Shown piece by piece: positions 1 through 9,400 of a stretch of DNA of 64,000 bases; the first letter of the stretch is position 1, and every line of letters starts with the position of its first letter. Where the stretch lies: positions 44,444,309 through 44,508,308 of the forward strand of contig CM055092.1 in assembly GCA_029204225.1 (NCBI GenBank), given 5' to 3'. This stretch comes from Diphasiastrum complanatum (Eukaryota; Streptophyta; Lycopodiopsida; Lycopodiales; Lycopodiaceae). A model generated the notes under the pieces. That model did no database searches. It saw only the letters and a list, made by a program, of their open reading frames with translations, and was not told the origin of the DNA. Made by a program: the position numbers and the translations under genes.

Positions 1-65
1 TAGACTTAAGCACGTGTTGGGGAAACTGCTCAAGTCCTAGCGCTCTTTGAGGCGCCGGCACAACA
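1..65 (+). repeat. 3' end of an A-family LTR (copy A0), cut by window edge
   Basis: Matches the last 65 bases of the 920-bp LTR of element A1, ending in the family's CAACA terminus. The next five bases (ACTGG, 66-70) equal the bases expected at this point of the B-family LTR that continues at 71, so this looks like another A-family insertion (full element or solo LTR) in the same B LTR. The other end and the matching target duplication lie outside the window. Confidence 0.75.
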
Positions 66-152
66 ACTGGATGCCCATAAACAGGTAACTTCCACCCAAG
101 CAAGCCATCCAACTCAGCCGACAGGTTAGAGCCCGTTCCCCAATAGCTTAAC
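66..152 (-). repeat. B1 3' LTR, distal part
   Basis: The same sequence recurs in the B1 5' LTR at about 8890-8972 and, on the plus strand, in the B2 and B3 LTRs. It ends at TTAAC (148-152), the left copy of the target duplication made by A1. Confidence 0.85.
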
Positions 153-1072
153 TGTTGTAAAGCTGACTCGGGTGCACCCAGCGTGCCCTGTAAGACTCAA
201 AGGGGTGACACTCCCGAAGGTCCCAGAGCAAGTTAGAACGTCAAGGACTGAGCCTCCGACCTGTGGTGAGCCAGTCAAGTAGTCACAAAGTCATGAGCTA
301 GCTCTGGAGCTCGAGTTATGGCCTAGTCAGGAAAGCAGGTTGATTCGGCCGCCGGGACGGCTCCTGGGACCCATGTCCGAGAGCCAGACTGATTCTGCCA
401 GGCTTGCCAGGCTTAATCAGCAAAATAAAAACTAAGTCCTAAAAAGCGTGCTTTACCAGAAAGCACTATGTTTCAAACCAGAGGGGGTGCGCCGAATCAC
501 AGCAGAACTATAGGGGGAGTCCGGCAGACAGAAACTTGTGCAGCTCAACCAGCGTCAAGAATCCAGTCGCTAGGTCTCAGCTCCCTCTACCAGCACGAGC
601 CAGGCACAATGCCCAGCACGTGTTGGTGGCCCCGAGACCGGTCAGTCTATGTATGAATGTAACCTCTTCCAAATCTAATAAAGTTGATCCTTGGGGATGA
701 TTACCATTTCGGTTTCGCCTCCGGGACTGGTCCAAGTGGAAGGACCCTTACTACAACCTTTTTGCGTCGCTGGCGCCTAAGGGTCCCTGTCATCGACATG
801 GGGCTTGCCGCTATGCCAATTGGTCAGTTTGGCGACCACTATGCCTTGGGTTTCATGTGTGGCTTGTCTTTGCCTTTGGTTACCTTTTGGGGACGGATTC
901 TGAGTTGGCTTTCGGGTTGGTTGGGATTCCAGTTTTCTTAAGTCTGAATGGTTAAGCTTGTTACGTTTCTGAGTTGGCTTTTACGTAAGTGCATGATGGA
1001 TGAATGTTAGACTTAAGCGCGTGTTGGGGAAACCGCTCAAGTCCCAGCGCCCTTTGAGGCGCCGGCGCAACA
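153..1072 (+). repeat. A1 5' LTR (920 bp)
   Basis: Bounded by inverted tips TGTTG and CAACA and preceded by TTAAC. An AATAAA-type motif lies near 676. Open stretches of 62 and 85 codons inside it recur in every A-family LTR, but copies this similar would share them by chance. Confidence 0.92.
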
Positions 1073-1074
1073 TG

Positions 1075-1087
1075 TGGTATCAGAGCC
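1075..1087 (+). other. A1 primer binding site (tRNA-iMet)
   Basis: TGGTATCAGAGCC, two bases after the LTR end, is the standard plant PBS complementary to the 3' end of initiator tRNA-Met. The identical motif is used by A2, B1, the TRIM at 52 kb and the chromovirus at 56-62 kb. Confidence 0.93.
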
Positions 1088-1162
1088 GACTAGCCGGTCA
1101 GCTACGCAAGTCTCACAGGGATGGCCACGTTTTGGGATTTGTCAGGACAACCGTTGCGCAAG

Positions 1163-1548
1163 GTGCTGTCCACAGTGTAAGCGCGGGTGCGTCCACGGTC
1201 GGGGTGGTCGGCAGAACGTGGGACTTGATGAGTCAAAGTGCTGCCCTCGAGGTGTAAGCACGGTCAGTTCTCGCAGTTCGGGTCTGGCGCTGTCTGCACA
1301 TAGGACGGATGAGGCAAAGTGCTGCCTAGGTAGGTGAAAGCACGGTCTGTACCTTGTGGGGTGCGGGGTGACATATTCGAACTGTACAGGGTAACCATTG
1401 ATACAGAGATGCTGCTCGAATTCGGGTGTAAAGCACGGGTGGTTAGCTGCCGGTGCGGGATAGCTGCCGATCGTTTAGCTATAAGTGCTATCGACCAAAA
1501 AGTGGTGGGGCGTGACTGAGGCAATGTGCTGCTTAATGGTGAAAGCAC
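1163..1548 (+). repeat. A1 leader: array of GTGCT...AGCAC inverted repeats
   Basis: Five spaced units begin with GTGCTGC (or a close variant) and close 15-20 bases later with GTGnAAGCACGG, so GTGCT and AGCAC can pair. Clear pairs are 1238-1242/1257-1261, 1319-1323/1339-1343 and 1526-1530/1544-1548. Weaker ones begin at 1163 and about 1409. The same series is present in A2 (19801-20186) and B1 (8061-8457, minus). No function is known to me. Being conserved in an untranslated leader after the PBS, it could serve packaging, dimerisation or translation. Confidence 0.7.
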
Positions 1549-1557
1549 GGATGGTTG

Positions 1558-1903
1558 GATGGATGTTTCCCTGTGGGCTAATTCTGTGATAGATTTGTGT
1601 GGGCGCAGCTAGGCAAAGGTCCTACGTCCGGTCTCAGGGGGGTTTCTGGCTTGAGAGGGATCCTCTGTGTTTGCTTTGGTTGGTATGTTTCGTTTGTCGT
1701 GTGCTTGCTTGGACACAAATGACCTGGTTCCTACTTGGCTCTCATGTGATGTGGGCGTGCTAAGTTTGAGGAAGGGATATTTTCATTGAAGCTGATTTAA
1801 TAAAGAAGAAAAGAGAGCTGTGGGGCCCAGCTGACAGAAGGGAGAGCTTCAAATATAAAAAGGATTGAGGCGATAATCTGTTGGAAGTACACCTCTGACT
1901 ATA
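1558..1903 (+). other. A1 leader, distal part
   Basis: Untranslated sequence between the inverted-repeat array and the gag start. It is alignable with the A2 leader up to about 1730 (A2 about 20350) and then diverges, which marks roughly where the gag and pol versions part company. I see no gene in it. Confidence 0.6.
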
Positions 1904-2368
1904 ATGGAGGACCATCTTGAAGAGTTACGAGCATTGACGGACGGAGAAGAGCTGACTCGAGAATACAGCTCTCGCATGCATCGAGATGGCACCAGGTCCA
2001 AGTCGAGAAAGAAAGAGCGTATGCACTCCACAGTGGCGCCCCTCCATGAAGAGATGGGTGGCCCTTCAGAACCTACACCAAGAGATGAACCCTTGCTAGA
2101 GGCGCAACAGGACCTCTTTGAAGTGAAGATGCGGCAATACTTATCAAGCGCAATGACGGCTATGCTTAGCGAGGTGAAGAAGGATAGAGAAACTGAAAGG
2201 AAAGAATGGCAAACATCCTTGCGAGCCATGAATCTTATTCAAATTAACCTTGCTAGAGAAATGAGAGATGGGCTAACACAGCTCGAAGCCAGGTTTGAAG
2301 AGTTGGAAGCAACTAGGGAGAATGCAGTGGTGCCTCCTCCACAGATACCAAGAGAACCACGAGCGTGA
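1904..2368 (+). CDS. gag: A1 Gag, N-terminal part (ends at in-frame TGA)
   Basis: 154 codons beginning MEDHLEELRALTDGEE. The region is rich in charged residues, with a likely coiled coil over the second half (heptad-like run between residues about 85 and 140, including LTQLEARFEELEATREN). That suits the N-terminal region of a retrotransposon Gag that assembles virus-like particles. The frame ends at TGA (2366-2368) but reads on without any shift into the main Gag domain at 2369, so this is one gag gene with a single stop. The stop could be a point mutation or could be read through; the sequence does not decide. The start is the first ATG after the leader in this frame. Confidence 0.75.
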   Translation: MEDHLEELRALTDGEELTREYSSRMHRDGTRSKSRKKERMHSTVAPLHEEMGGPSEPTPRDEPLLEAQQDLFEVKMRQYLSSAMTAMLSEVKKDRETERKEWQTSLRAMNLIQINLAREMRDGLTQLEARFEELEATRENAVVPPPQIPREPRA

Positions 2369-2398
2369 ACCACGGAGGGTCCAAGAAAGACTGCCAAA

Positions 2399-4117
2399 GT
2401 GAAAGCACCACCTACTTTCAAAGGAGAGCGTGACATTCGAGTTGTGGAAGATTGGTTGTTTCACATGGACCATTACTTCCGTCTGATGAACACTCTTGAG
2501 GAAGAAAGAACTGACTTGGCATTAGCATATTTTGAGGGCTACACTACAAATTGGTACCGGATGGCAGGAATGCATTTTCAAATATGGGACGCATTCAAAG
2601 CCGCGTTACGAGAGGAGTTCATACCGAAGGATTCACACATGAGATTGAGGACAGAATTATCGGGGCTCAAACAGAAAGGGTCATTGCGAGAGTACCTCAA
2701 TAGATTCAGACAGAGTGTATGGGTTATTGAAGATATGTCCGAGGCGGACAAAACTCATTACCTATTGTCTGGAATGCAATCCTGGACCCGGCGTGCGATA
2801 GACAGCTATATGCCCCATGATTTCAATTCAACTATTCGAGCGGCTGAAATGGTTTGTGATTATGAGAGCACATTGGCACCAGCTGCTCCCGCAACCTCAA
2901 CAAGAGTATTTAGTGGATCCAGACTGAGTCCGAGCTTCTTTTCAAGGGGGGACTCAGCTCCAAATGGCAACCAAGCCTCGAGTAGCGTGAATAAATTCCC
3001 AACAAAAACAGGGTTTGGCAACCAAGGCAACAATGGAGGGAACATGTTCCAGAGAAGAAACAATGTTGGACCTTCAGCTACTCACAGCAACAGCTCACCA
3101 ACAGTGGGCAGTTCCATGCGTTGCTTCAACTGTCATCAGCAAGGTCACTCTTGGAGGTCATGCCCCAAACCATTGAATAAGCAAATGATGGCTGCCATTG
3201 AAGGACTTTATAGGATGGAGAGAGAGGCATTTGATCAAGAAGATGGTGAACAAGATGATGAAGAGGACCCAGAAACGGATTTGACGGAGTCTGACCTGAA
3301 TGTCTTGCAACAGATAGGGGCACTTGCGGCTTATCGTGAACATCTTATGGCGACTCCTGCGAGAGGATCCAAGTTATTGTACCTGAAAGGCTGTATTCAA
3401 GACAGGATCATTTACTTCATGGTAGACCTGGGGGCGTCACATAACTACTTGTCAGAAAAACTGACAGGAGAATTGGACATCCAATGTGAAGAAAATGTGA
3501 CTCCTATTTGTGTGGAGACCGCGAAAGGTACAATGACCACTTGTAGATTGGCAACCAACTTACCAATCTCTCTGGGAGCCTGGAAGAATCGACTAACGTT
3601 CACAATCTTGAAGATGGATGCCTTCGACGCTATTTTGGGATTAAGCTGGTTTAACGAACATGTGGTAGCCTTCTTGGAAAAAGGGGTTAACCTTGTGTTA
3701 TTATATAATGGCAGGAGACCTTGTGTCGTCAGAGCTGTGCCAGGGGACCAACTAGAAAAGAACGACACAAATGAACCTGAGCCAACCATTCATCCCAATC
3801 TCATTCACCTATTTAACGAAGGACAACCAACAGTGACAGACCAGCTGACACGGGAACAAATGGAGCCAAAATTGCCTATAGTCTCTACATCAAAGGTGAA
3901 TTCAAGTGTCGATGCAGAGCTCAAGGAGCTCACCTTGTGTGACCAAGCGAAAGCTCACTTTTTTAACGAAAGACATCCAACAGTGACAAACCAGCTGACG
4001 CGAGGTCAAATGGAGCCAACATTGCCTGCAGTTTCTACGTCAAAGGTGAATCTAAGTGCCGATGCAGAGCTCAAGGAGCTCAACCTGGACGACCAAACGA
4101 AATATCTAGAGTCCTAG
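2399..4117 (+). CDS. gag-pro: A1 Gag (capsid, zinc knuckle) plus degenerate protease
   Basis: 572 codons in the same frame as 1904-2368. Residues about 1-160 match the retrotransposon gag domain (PPTFKGERD start, EEFIPKDSHMRLRTELSGL core). A CX2CX4HX4C zinc knuckle sits at residues 242-255 (CFNC...GHSWRSC), and an acidic linker follows. Residues about 325-450 align with the A2 retropepsin, but the active-site triad is D343-L-G rather than D-S/T-G, so the protease is probably inactive. The flap-side signature DAILGLSWF is retained. Instead of reverse transcriptase, the frame ends in two copies of a 50-residue repeat and stops. It probably supplies Gag for particles whose enzymes come from A2-like elements. 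Confidence 0.85.
   Translation: MKAPPTFKGERDIRVVEDWLFHMDHYFRLMNTLEEERTDLALAYFEGYTTNWYRMAGMHFQIWDAFKAALREEFIPKDSHMRLRTELSGLKQKGSLREYLNRFRQSVWVIEDMSEADKTHYLLSGMQSWTRRAIDSYMPHDFNSTIRAAEMVCDYESTLAPAAPATSTRVFSGSRLSPSFFSRGDSAPNGNQASSSVNKFPTKTGFGNQGNNGGNMFQRRNNVGPSATHSNSSPTVGSSMRCFNCHQQGHSWRSCPKPLNKQMMAAIEGLYRMEREAFDQEDGEQDDEEDPETDLTESDLNVLQQIGALAAYREHLMATPARGSKLLYLKGCIQDRIIYFMVDLGASHNYLSEKLTGELDIQCEENVTPICVETAKGTMTTCRLATNLPISLGAWKNRLTFTILKMDAFDAILGLSWFNEHVVAFLEKGVNLVLLYNGRRPCVVRAVPGDQLEKNDTNEPEPTIHPNLIHLFNEGQPTVTDQLTREQMEPKLPIVSTSKVNSSVDAELKELTLCDQAKAHFFNERHPTVTNQLTRGQMEPTLPAVSTSKVNLSADAELKELNLDDQTKYLES
3807..4106 (+). repeat. Tandem 150-bp repeat at the C-terminus of A1 Gag-Pro
   Basis: Two in-frame copies, 150 bp apart (for example FNEGQPTVTDQLTREQMEP and FNERHPTVTNQLTRGQMEP). 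The copies share most residues, and DNA differences include silent changes. They occupy the place where RT would begin in a normal Gag-Pol. I know no domain like this. Confidence 0.85.
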
Positions 4118-4447
4118 GGGACTCATCCAGATGTGCGACGACAACGACATATCTGAGGCTTAAGGGAGCCGTGAGTACCTTTTTCTTTCATGCTAATAAA
4201 GTAAGCCGCATTTCTCATTGAGGAGTGAGCTTCAGTTTGATGTCTAAGTGCAGCAGCTTCACATAGGTTTTACGTAAGTGAACTAGATCCACACTTTTCC
4301 TGTGCTGGGTGTAAAACACAATATCATTACTCTGCTTTACAGTTGGTTTCCTTTGGCCGGTGAATCAAGCCCGTGCCCTTGTATATGTGACTAAAGTCTA
4401 GCCGGTGAATTAAGCCCGTGCCATGAGTCTTAGGTTCTAGTTTGGCC

Positions 4448-4484
4448 CTGATGAGGACATCAGCTTTCTCAAACGAGGGGAGGA
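4448..4484 (+). promoter_or_regulatory. A1 pre-PPT hairpin and polypurine tract
   Basis: CTGATGAGGACATCAG (4448-4463) is a 6-bp stem with an AGGA loop. The purine tract AAACGAGGGGAGGA (4471-4484), which primes plus-strand synthesis, directly abuts the 3' LTR. The same hairpin precedes the PPT in A2 (24100-24115) and B2 (9364-9379, 11053-11068), and in B1 with its outer base changed (6219-6234, minus). Confidence 0.8.
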
Positions 4485-5404
4485 TGTTGTAAAGCTGACT
4501 CGGGTGCACCCAGCGTGCCCTGTAAGACTCAAAGGGGTGACACTCCCTAAGGTCCCAGAGCAAGTTAGAACGTCAAGGACTGAGCCTCCGACCTGTGGTG
4601 AGCCAGTCAAGTAGTCACAAAGTCATGAGCTAGTTCTGGAGCTCGAGTCATGGCCTAGTCAGGAAAGCAGGTTGATTCGGCCGCCGGGACGGCTCCCGGG
4701 ACCCATGTCCGGGAGCCAGACTGATTCTGCCAGGCTTGCCATGCTTAATCAGCAAAATAAAAACTAAGTCCTAAAAAGCATGCTTTACCAGAAAGCACTA
4801 TGTTTCAAATCAGAGGGGGTGCGCCGAATCACAGCAGAACTATAGGGGGAGTCCGGCAGACAGAAACTTGGGCAGCTCAACCAGCGCCAGGAATCCAGTC
4901 GCTAGGTCTCAGCTCCCTCTACCAGCACGAGCCAGGCACAATGCCCAGCACGTGTTGGTGGCCCCGAGACCGGTCAGCCTATGTATGAATGTAACCTCTT
5001 CCAAATCTAATAAAGTTGATCCTTGGGGATGATTACCATTTCGGTTTCGCCTCCGGGACTGGTCCAAGTGGAAGGACCCTTACTACAACCTTTTTGCGTC
5101 GCTGGCGCCTAAGGGTCTCTGTCATCGACATGGGGCTTGCCGCTATGCCAATTGGTCAGTTTGGCGACCACTATGCCTTGGGTTTCATGTGTGGCTTGTC
5201 TTTGCCTTTGGTTACCTTTTGGGGACGGATTCTGAGTTGGCTTTCGGGTTGGTTGAAATTCCAGTTTTCTTAAGTCTGAATGGTTAAGCTTGTTACGTTT
5301 CTGAGTTGGCTTTTACGTAAGTGCATGATGGATGAATGTTAGACTTAAGCGCGTGTTGGGGAAACCGCTCAAGTCCCAGTGCCCTTTGAGGTGCCGGCGC
5401 AACA
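4485..5404 (+). repeat. A1 3' LTR (920 bp)
   Basis: Same length as the 5' LTR. I counted 17 substitutions and no length difference (about 1.8%), mostly transitions. It is followed by the target duplication TTAAC (5405-5409). Confidence 0.92.
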
Positions 5405-6197
5405 TTAACCCATTCACGTTCATGCAAGGAACACTCAGAACCACAAGCCGCGACAGGTATGGAGACAACCAGTTCCTGGACCAAATGGTCCCGACAGCAT
5501 ATCGCTGGCGCCATGGACCGAATGGTCCCGGCGGCATACCGCTGGCGTCCTGGGATACGACCCTCAGCTATGTGCCAAGTTAAAAATTTTAGAAGCGGCC
5601 TTACAACTGGTGCTTTTACCAAATACTGAAACCCAGAAGGTAATCAGAGTCAGTTTGAGGAAAATTCCACTTTATTGATAAATCTGAGAAGGTTACATTT
5701 CAAGTGTGTGACCGACCCTAGTCTCCGGGGCGCTAGCATGCCAAGGCGAGAGCCATGACAACATTCCAGCAAGGGAGGCTGAGACTTGGTTGGAGCTCGT
5801 CCTGAGTCGCAACCCGCACTCCCCTATAGTATTGGTGTGATTCGGCACCCCCCCTCATACCAAGCACTCTACCCAAGCTGGTAAAGCACGTTTTTCTCTC
5901 TCTAAGATTTTCTCTTTCTAGAAAGTCATTTTCTCTCTCCAGATTTTATTGATCCCCAGGCTTCCTTTAATCATGCCTAAGTCGTGTGAGGTGATTGCAC
6001 ATCGATCTGAGCTCTTTGGACTCCGCTAGAACCGATCAAAGATTTTCAGCCATAGGAACTTGGCGCCGGCTGGATTCTGGTCACAGTGGCGCGGGAGCGG
6101 CACCGGCGCCGTTGCCGCCGGGAGCAACAGGGGCGCTGCTGGCATCGGACACATAGCTGGCGCCTGAAGTAAAGCTTGTAAAGGTAGCTTTACAACA
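5405..6197 (-). repeat. B1 3' LTR, main part
   Basis: Continues the LTR interrupted at 152. On the minus strand it starts TGTTGTAAAGCTACC at 6197, sharing the first twelve bases with the A-family LTR. It contains two GGACC...GGTCC palindromes near 5480-5530 and a TTTATT (minus AATAAA) near 5672. Confidence 0.85.
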
Positions 6198-8522
6198 TCC
6201 ACCCCACCTTTATAAAATCTGATGTCCTCATCATATGTCAGATTAAAGTAAAGGTGTCTCCCAATTAAAATAACTATACATTTAAGCTACTTGGCACAGT
6301 ACTCAATTTATTGGCCACTTTTTATTAACATTGAAGCTGGCACACCACAAGTCGGAGGCTCAGCTCTTTGTACTGAAAAATTACATAACTTGAAAATATA
6401 TCTTTGTCTGGAAAAAACGTAGATTTGATATCGCTTTCGTAAAACCCGAGAACCTTATTAACTGGTGACAGAGGCCTTTCTTTGAAATGTTCGCCCCTGT
6501 CGCTTCTGACTTTCGACTTTGGAACTCCTTTGAGCTGCTGATTTGTCCTTGATGCACTTTGTGTTGAGCTCCCTGAGCTCCAGATTTGTTCAGTTCCGCA
6601 CAGGTATCAAGGCTCTCTGAGCCGAAGGATTTATCGTTTGATTGCCCACTTTATGGTCCACTCCGTGCCTTGTTGCTTCTGCACCTTCATTTCTCTCCTT
6701 GTCCAAGCCTGATCTTGATACTTTTCCATCTTGGCTCTTTAAGGTAGGAAAAGATTGAGTACTCCGCAATGCACCTCTCACTTAGCTTGAAGTAGCTCTT
6801 TGAATCAGCCCAAATGTAACCATTGACCTCGTGGAAAGCCAAAGGGTCGCACCAGTTTGATCCGCATCCGAACTATCTCTTCGCGTTTGTTTGAAGCACC
6901 ATGTCTGTCGTGCAAAACTTGACTTTCACAATTCCATCACTGGTTAGTTGCCTCACAGTCAAAACAAGAAGTGTACATCGAGCTTGGCATCAAGTAGCTC
7001 TCTTTGAATCAGAAACATGCACCCAGAGTTTGCACTAATCCGATTTCAACGCAAACTGTCCCTTAGCGTCTGTTCGAAATACCAAGTCTCTCATGCAAGA
7101 CTCAACTTTCACAGTTCCTTCATTGATCAGCTGCCTTACACGTAACACAAGCCAGCGTACTCATATGTTTCCTCATCATTGCTGGTCCAGAGAAAGCCTA
7201 TAACAAACTTTCCTTTCCACAACAAAAACTTGTCAACTTATTAGGTCCAAAGTTCGCCAGTCTCCTCGTGTGAGTATGGCTAGGTCACCTTGAATTTGCC
7301 CCCATTTTGATCAACTTTCATTCAAAATTTGCCCCAAGAGAGAGGTGTGTGTGATAGTTTCCCTCCACTTAATAAATCAGCTGATTGGACTTAGAGTAGA
7401 GTTCTTCGGACAAAAAGCCTTTCCAACACTTTGCTACCCATCTGCTAGGATTATGGCTCGATCCAACTTGTTGCCAATCTCTGAAGGGGATCCTAGTCTT
7501 TTCCCCTTTGTGGAAAAACCCAACTGATACTGGATATCACCCATGCTCAGTGAGTTTCAGTTCCGAAGGTGGCCGTCCCAAAATGAAGACCAACTGCTCC
7601 ATAGAAGATCTCCCCTGAAATTGTCCTTTCCAACTTTTGACTTTCTGCTTGCGTCTGGTGGGCGTTGTCGCAAATGAAACTAACCCAAGAAACAGGCTAG
7701 CCATCCATCCTTTGCAAATGTTGAGTCGATTCATTGTCGTTCACGTGCGAGTACTTGAACTGCAAATCCGCCCCACAGATTCTGTAGTCCTCTTTGTTTG
7801 ATGGTATCAGCCTTCAAAAGAAAAGGTTCCTTCTCGAGCCATCAGCTCCTTGTATCACAAGCAATCATGCAAACCAGGCAAAGCACGAGTACTAAGACTC
7901 ACTACGAATACATACAAGTAAGACACTTAGGCAGGTTTACTAACAAGTAACCAAGACAAGGTCCCCCTTTGAGATGGTCCTACCAACGGACCTTTTGTCT
8001 GGCCGCGCCCATACAAATCGATCACGGAATCAGCCCACATAGGACGCCCCTCCAACTATCCGTGCTTTCACCATTAAGCAGCACATTGCATCAATCACGC
8101 CCCACCACTTCTTGGTCGATAGCCCTTATAGCTAAACGATCGGCAACTATCTCGCACCGGCAGCTAACCACCCGTGCTTTACACTTGAATTCGAGCAGCA
8201 TCTCTGTATCAATGGTTAACCTGTACAGTTCGAATATGTCGCCCCGCACCTCACAAGGTACAGACCGTGCTTTCACCTCCCTAGGCAGCACTTTGCCTCA
8301 ATTGTCCTACGTGCAGACAGCGCCAGGCCCGAACCGCGAGAACTGACCATGCTTACACCTCAAGGGCAGCAACTTGACTCATCAAGTCCCCCGTTCTGTC
8401 GACCACCCCAACCGTGGACGCACCCATGCTTACACTGTGGGCAGCACCTTGCACAATAGTTGTCTTGATGAACCCCAAACCGTGGCCATTTCCGTGAGAT
8501 CCGCATAGCTGACCGGCCAGTC
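6198..8522 (-). other. B1 internal region, non-coding
   Basis: Minus-strand order: leader with the GTGCT/AGCAC array (8522 down to about 7990, closely matching A1 and A2), then about 1.8 kb without a recognisable protein, then the imperfect hairpin at 6219-6234 and the purine tract next to the LTR. Two diverged copies of a roughly 190-bp segment lie in tandem at about 6785-6985 and 6990-7160 (shared words such as GTAGCTC...TTTGAATCAG and CAACTTTCACAGTTCC). B2 keeps the part nearest the 3' LTR (up to about 6700). Confidence 0.75.
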
Positions 8523-8535
8523 GGCTCTGATACCA
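8523..8535 (-). other. B1 primer binding site (tRNA-iMet)
   Basis: The reverse complement reads TGGTATCAGAGCC, two bases inside the LTR end at 8538, as in A1 and A2. Confidence 0.9.
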
Positions 8536-8537
8536 CA

Positions 8538-9085
8538 TGTAGCGCAGGCATCCCAAAGGGAGCCGGGAACCACGACTTAGCTTCCCAGCCTTCAACTCTT
8601 GCCATCCAAACCCACTTGACATACAAGCAGCCAACTCGCCAACAACGATCAGACTTAACCAACTTGAAGTTCCAGAGATCCAACCTGGCGCCATGCCAGA
8701 TCGGGGGTCCCGATGTGGGTGACCTCCCTCCAAGCAAGCCGCCTGACATACATCAAACTCAACCAACTCGAAGCTTCGTTACAAATGAGTAACATCCATT
8801 CCAAGCAAGCGATCTGACTTACATCAGACTTAACCAACCAAAATCCTCCTCACGAGCGCTGGAAGCCAACCTGGCGCCACGCCAGACTGAACAGCCATAA
8901 ACAGGTAACTTCCACCCACGCAAGCCATCCAACTCAGCCGACAGGTTAGAGCCCAATCCCCAAGAGCTTAACCCATTCACGTTCATGCAAGGAACACTCA
9001 GAACCAGAAGCCGCGATAGATATGGAGACAACCAGTTTCTGGACCAAATGGTCCCGACAGCATACCGCTGGCGCCACGGACCGAA
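8538..9085 (-). repeat. B1 5' LTR, truncated
   Basis: Begins at 8538 with the reverse complement of the B LTR end (GCCTGCGCTACA) and follows the B LTR for about 545 bp. At CGAA (9082-9085) it switches abruptly to plus-oriented B internal sequence. The rest of this LTR is missing. Confidence 0.85.
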
Positions 9086-9400
9086 AGTCAGAAGCGACAG
9101 GGGCGAACATTTTAAAGAAAGGCCTCTGTCACCAGTTAATAAGGATCTCGGGTTTTTACGAAAGCGATATCAAATCTACGCTTTTTCCAGACAAAGATGT
9201 ATTTTCAAGTTATGTAATTTTTCAGTACAAAGAGCTGAGCCTCCGACTTGTGGTGTGCCAACTTCAATGTTAATAAAAAGTGGCCAGTAAATTGAGTACT
9301 GTGCCAAGTAGCGTAAATGTATAGTTATTTTAATTGGGAGACACTTTTACTTTAATCTGACATCTGATGAGGACATCAGATTTTATAAAGGTGGGGTGGA

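Larger units (their letters stand above)
153..5404 (+). mobile_element. A1: Ty3/gypsy element encoding gag-protease only
   Basis: Complete 5252-bp LTR element flanked by a perfect 5-bp target duplication (TTAAC at 148-152 and 5405-5409). Both LTRs are 920 bp, begin TGTTG and end CAACA, and differ at 17 positions by my count. It has a tRNA-iMet PBS, a long leader, one gag-protease frame (1904-4117, one in-frame TGA) and a PPT. There is no RT, RNase H or integrase: only about 370 bp separate the protease frame's stop from the 3' LTR. It is therefore non-autonomous and must have been mobilised by enzymes supplied in trans. It resembles the described TR-GAG class but also carries a protease relic. 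Confidence 0.9.
66..9085 (-). mobile_element. B1: non-coding Ty3/gypsy-like element, interrupted by A1
   Basis: Minus-strand LTR element. Its 3' LTR occupies 66-152 and 5405-6197 (split by A1), its internal region 6198-8537, and its truncated 5' LTR 8538-9085. The PBS (reverse complement at 8523-8535) complements initiator tRNA-Met, and a purine-rich tract abuts the 3' LTR at 6198-6214. The roughly 2.3-kb interior has no gag, protease, RT or integrase that I can recognise; the longest open stretch I noted there (7537-7734, minus, 65 codons) resembles nothing known to me. This fits a LARD-type non-autonomous element. The leader and LTR tips match family A, which suggests shared machinery. Confidence 0.8.

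Noticed and set aside
684-941. Open 62- and 85-codon frames repeated in all A-family LTRs as conserved small genes
   Set aside because: The LTR copies differ by only a few percent, so shared openness is expected by descent. No codon-level constraint can be shown from four copies.
1000-1548. Several 60-95 codon frames in the retrotransposon leader on both strands
   Set aside because: They overlap the inverted-repeat array, differ between copies through stops, and lack any protein similarity.
4448-4484. CTGATGAG followed by CAAACGAGG looked like a hammerhead ribozyme core
   Set aside because: The required GAAA after stem II is absent (TCAAAC instead), stem II and stem III cannot be drawn, and the B copies lack the downstream part. 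The simple 6-bp hairpin explains the conservation better.
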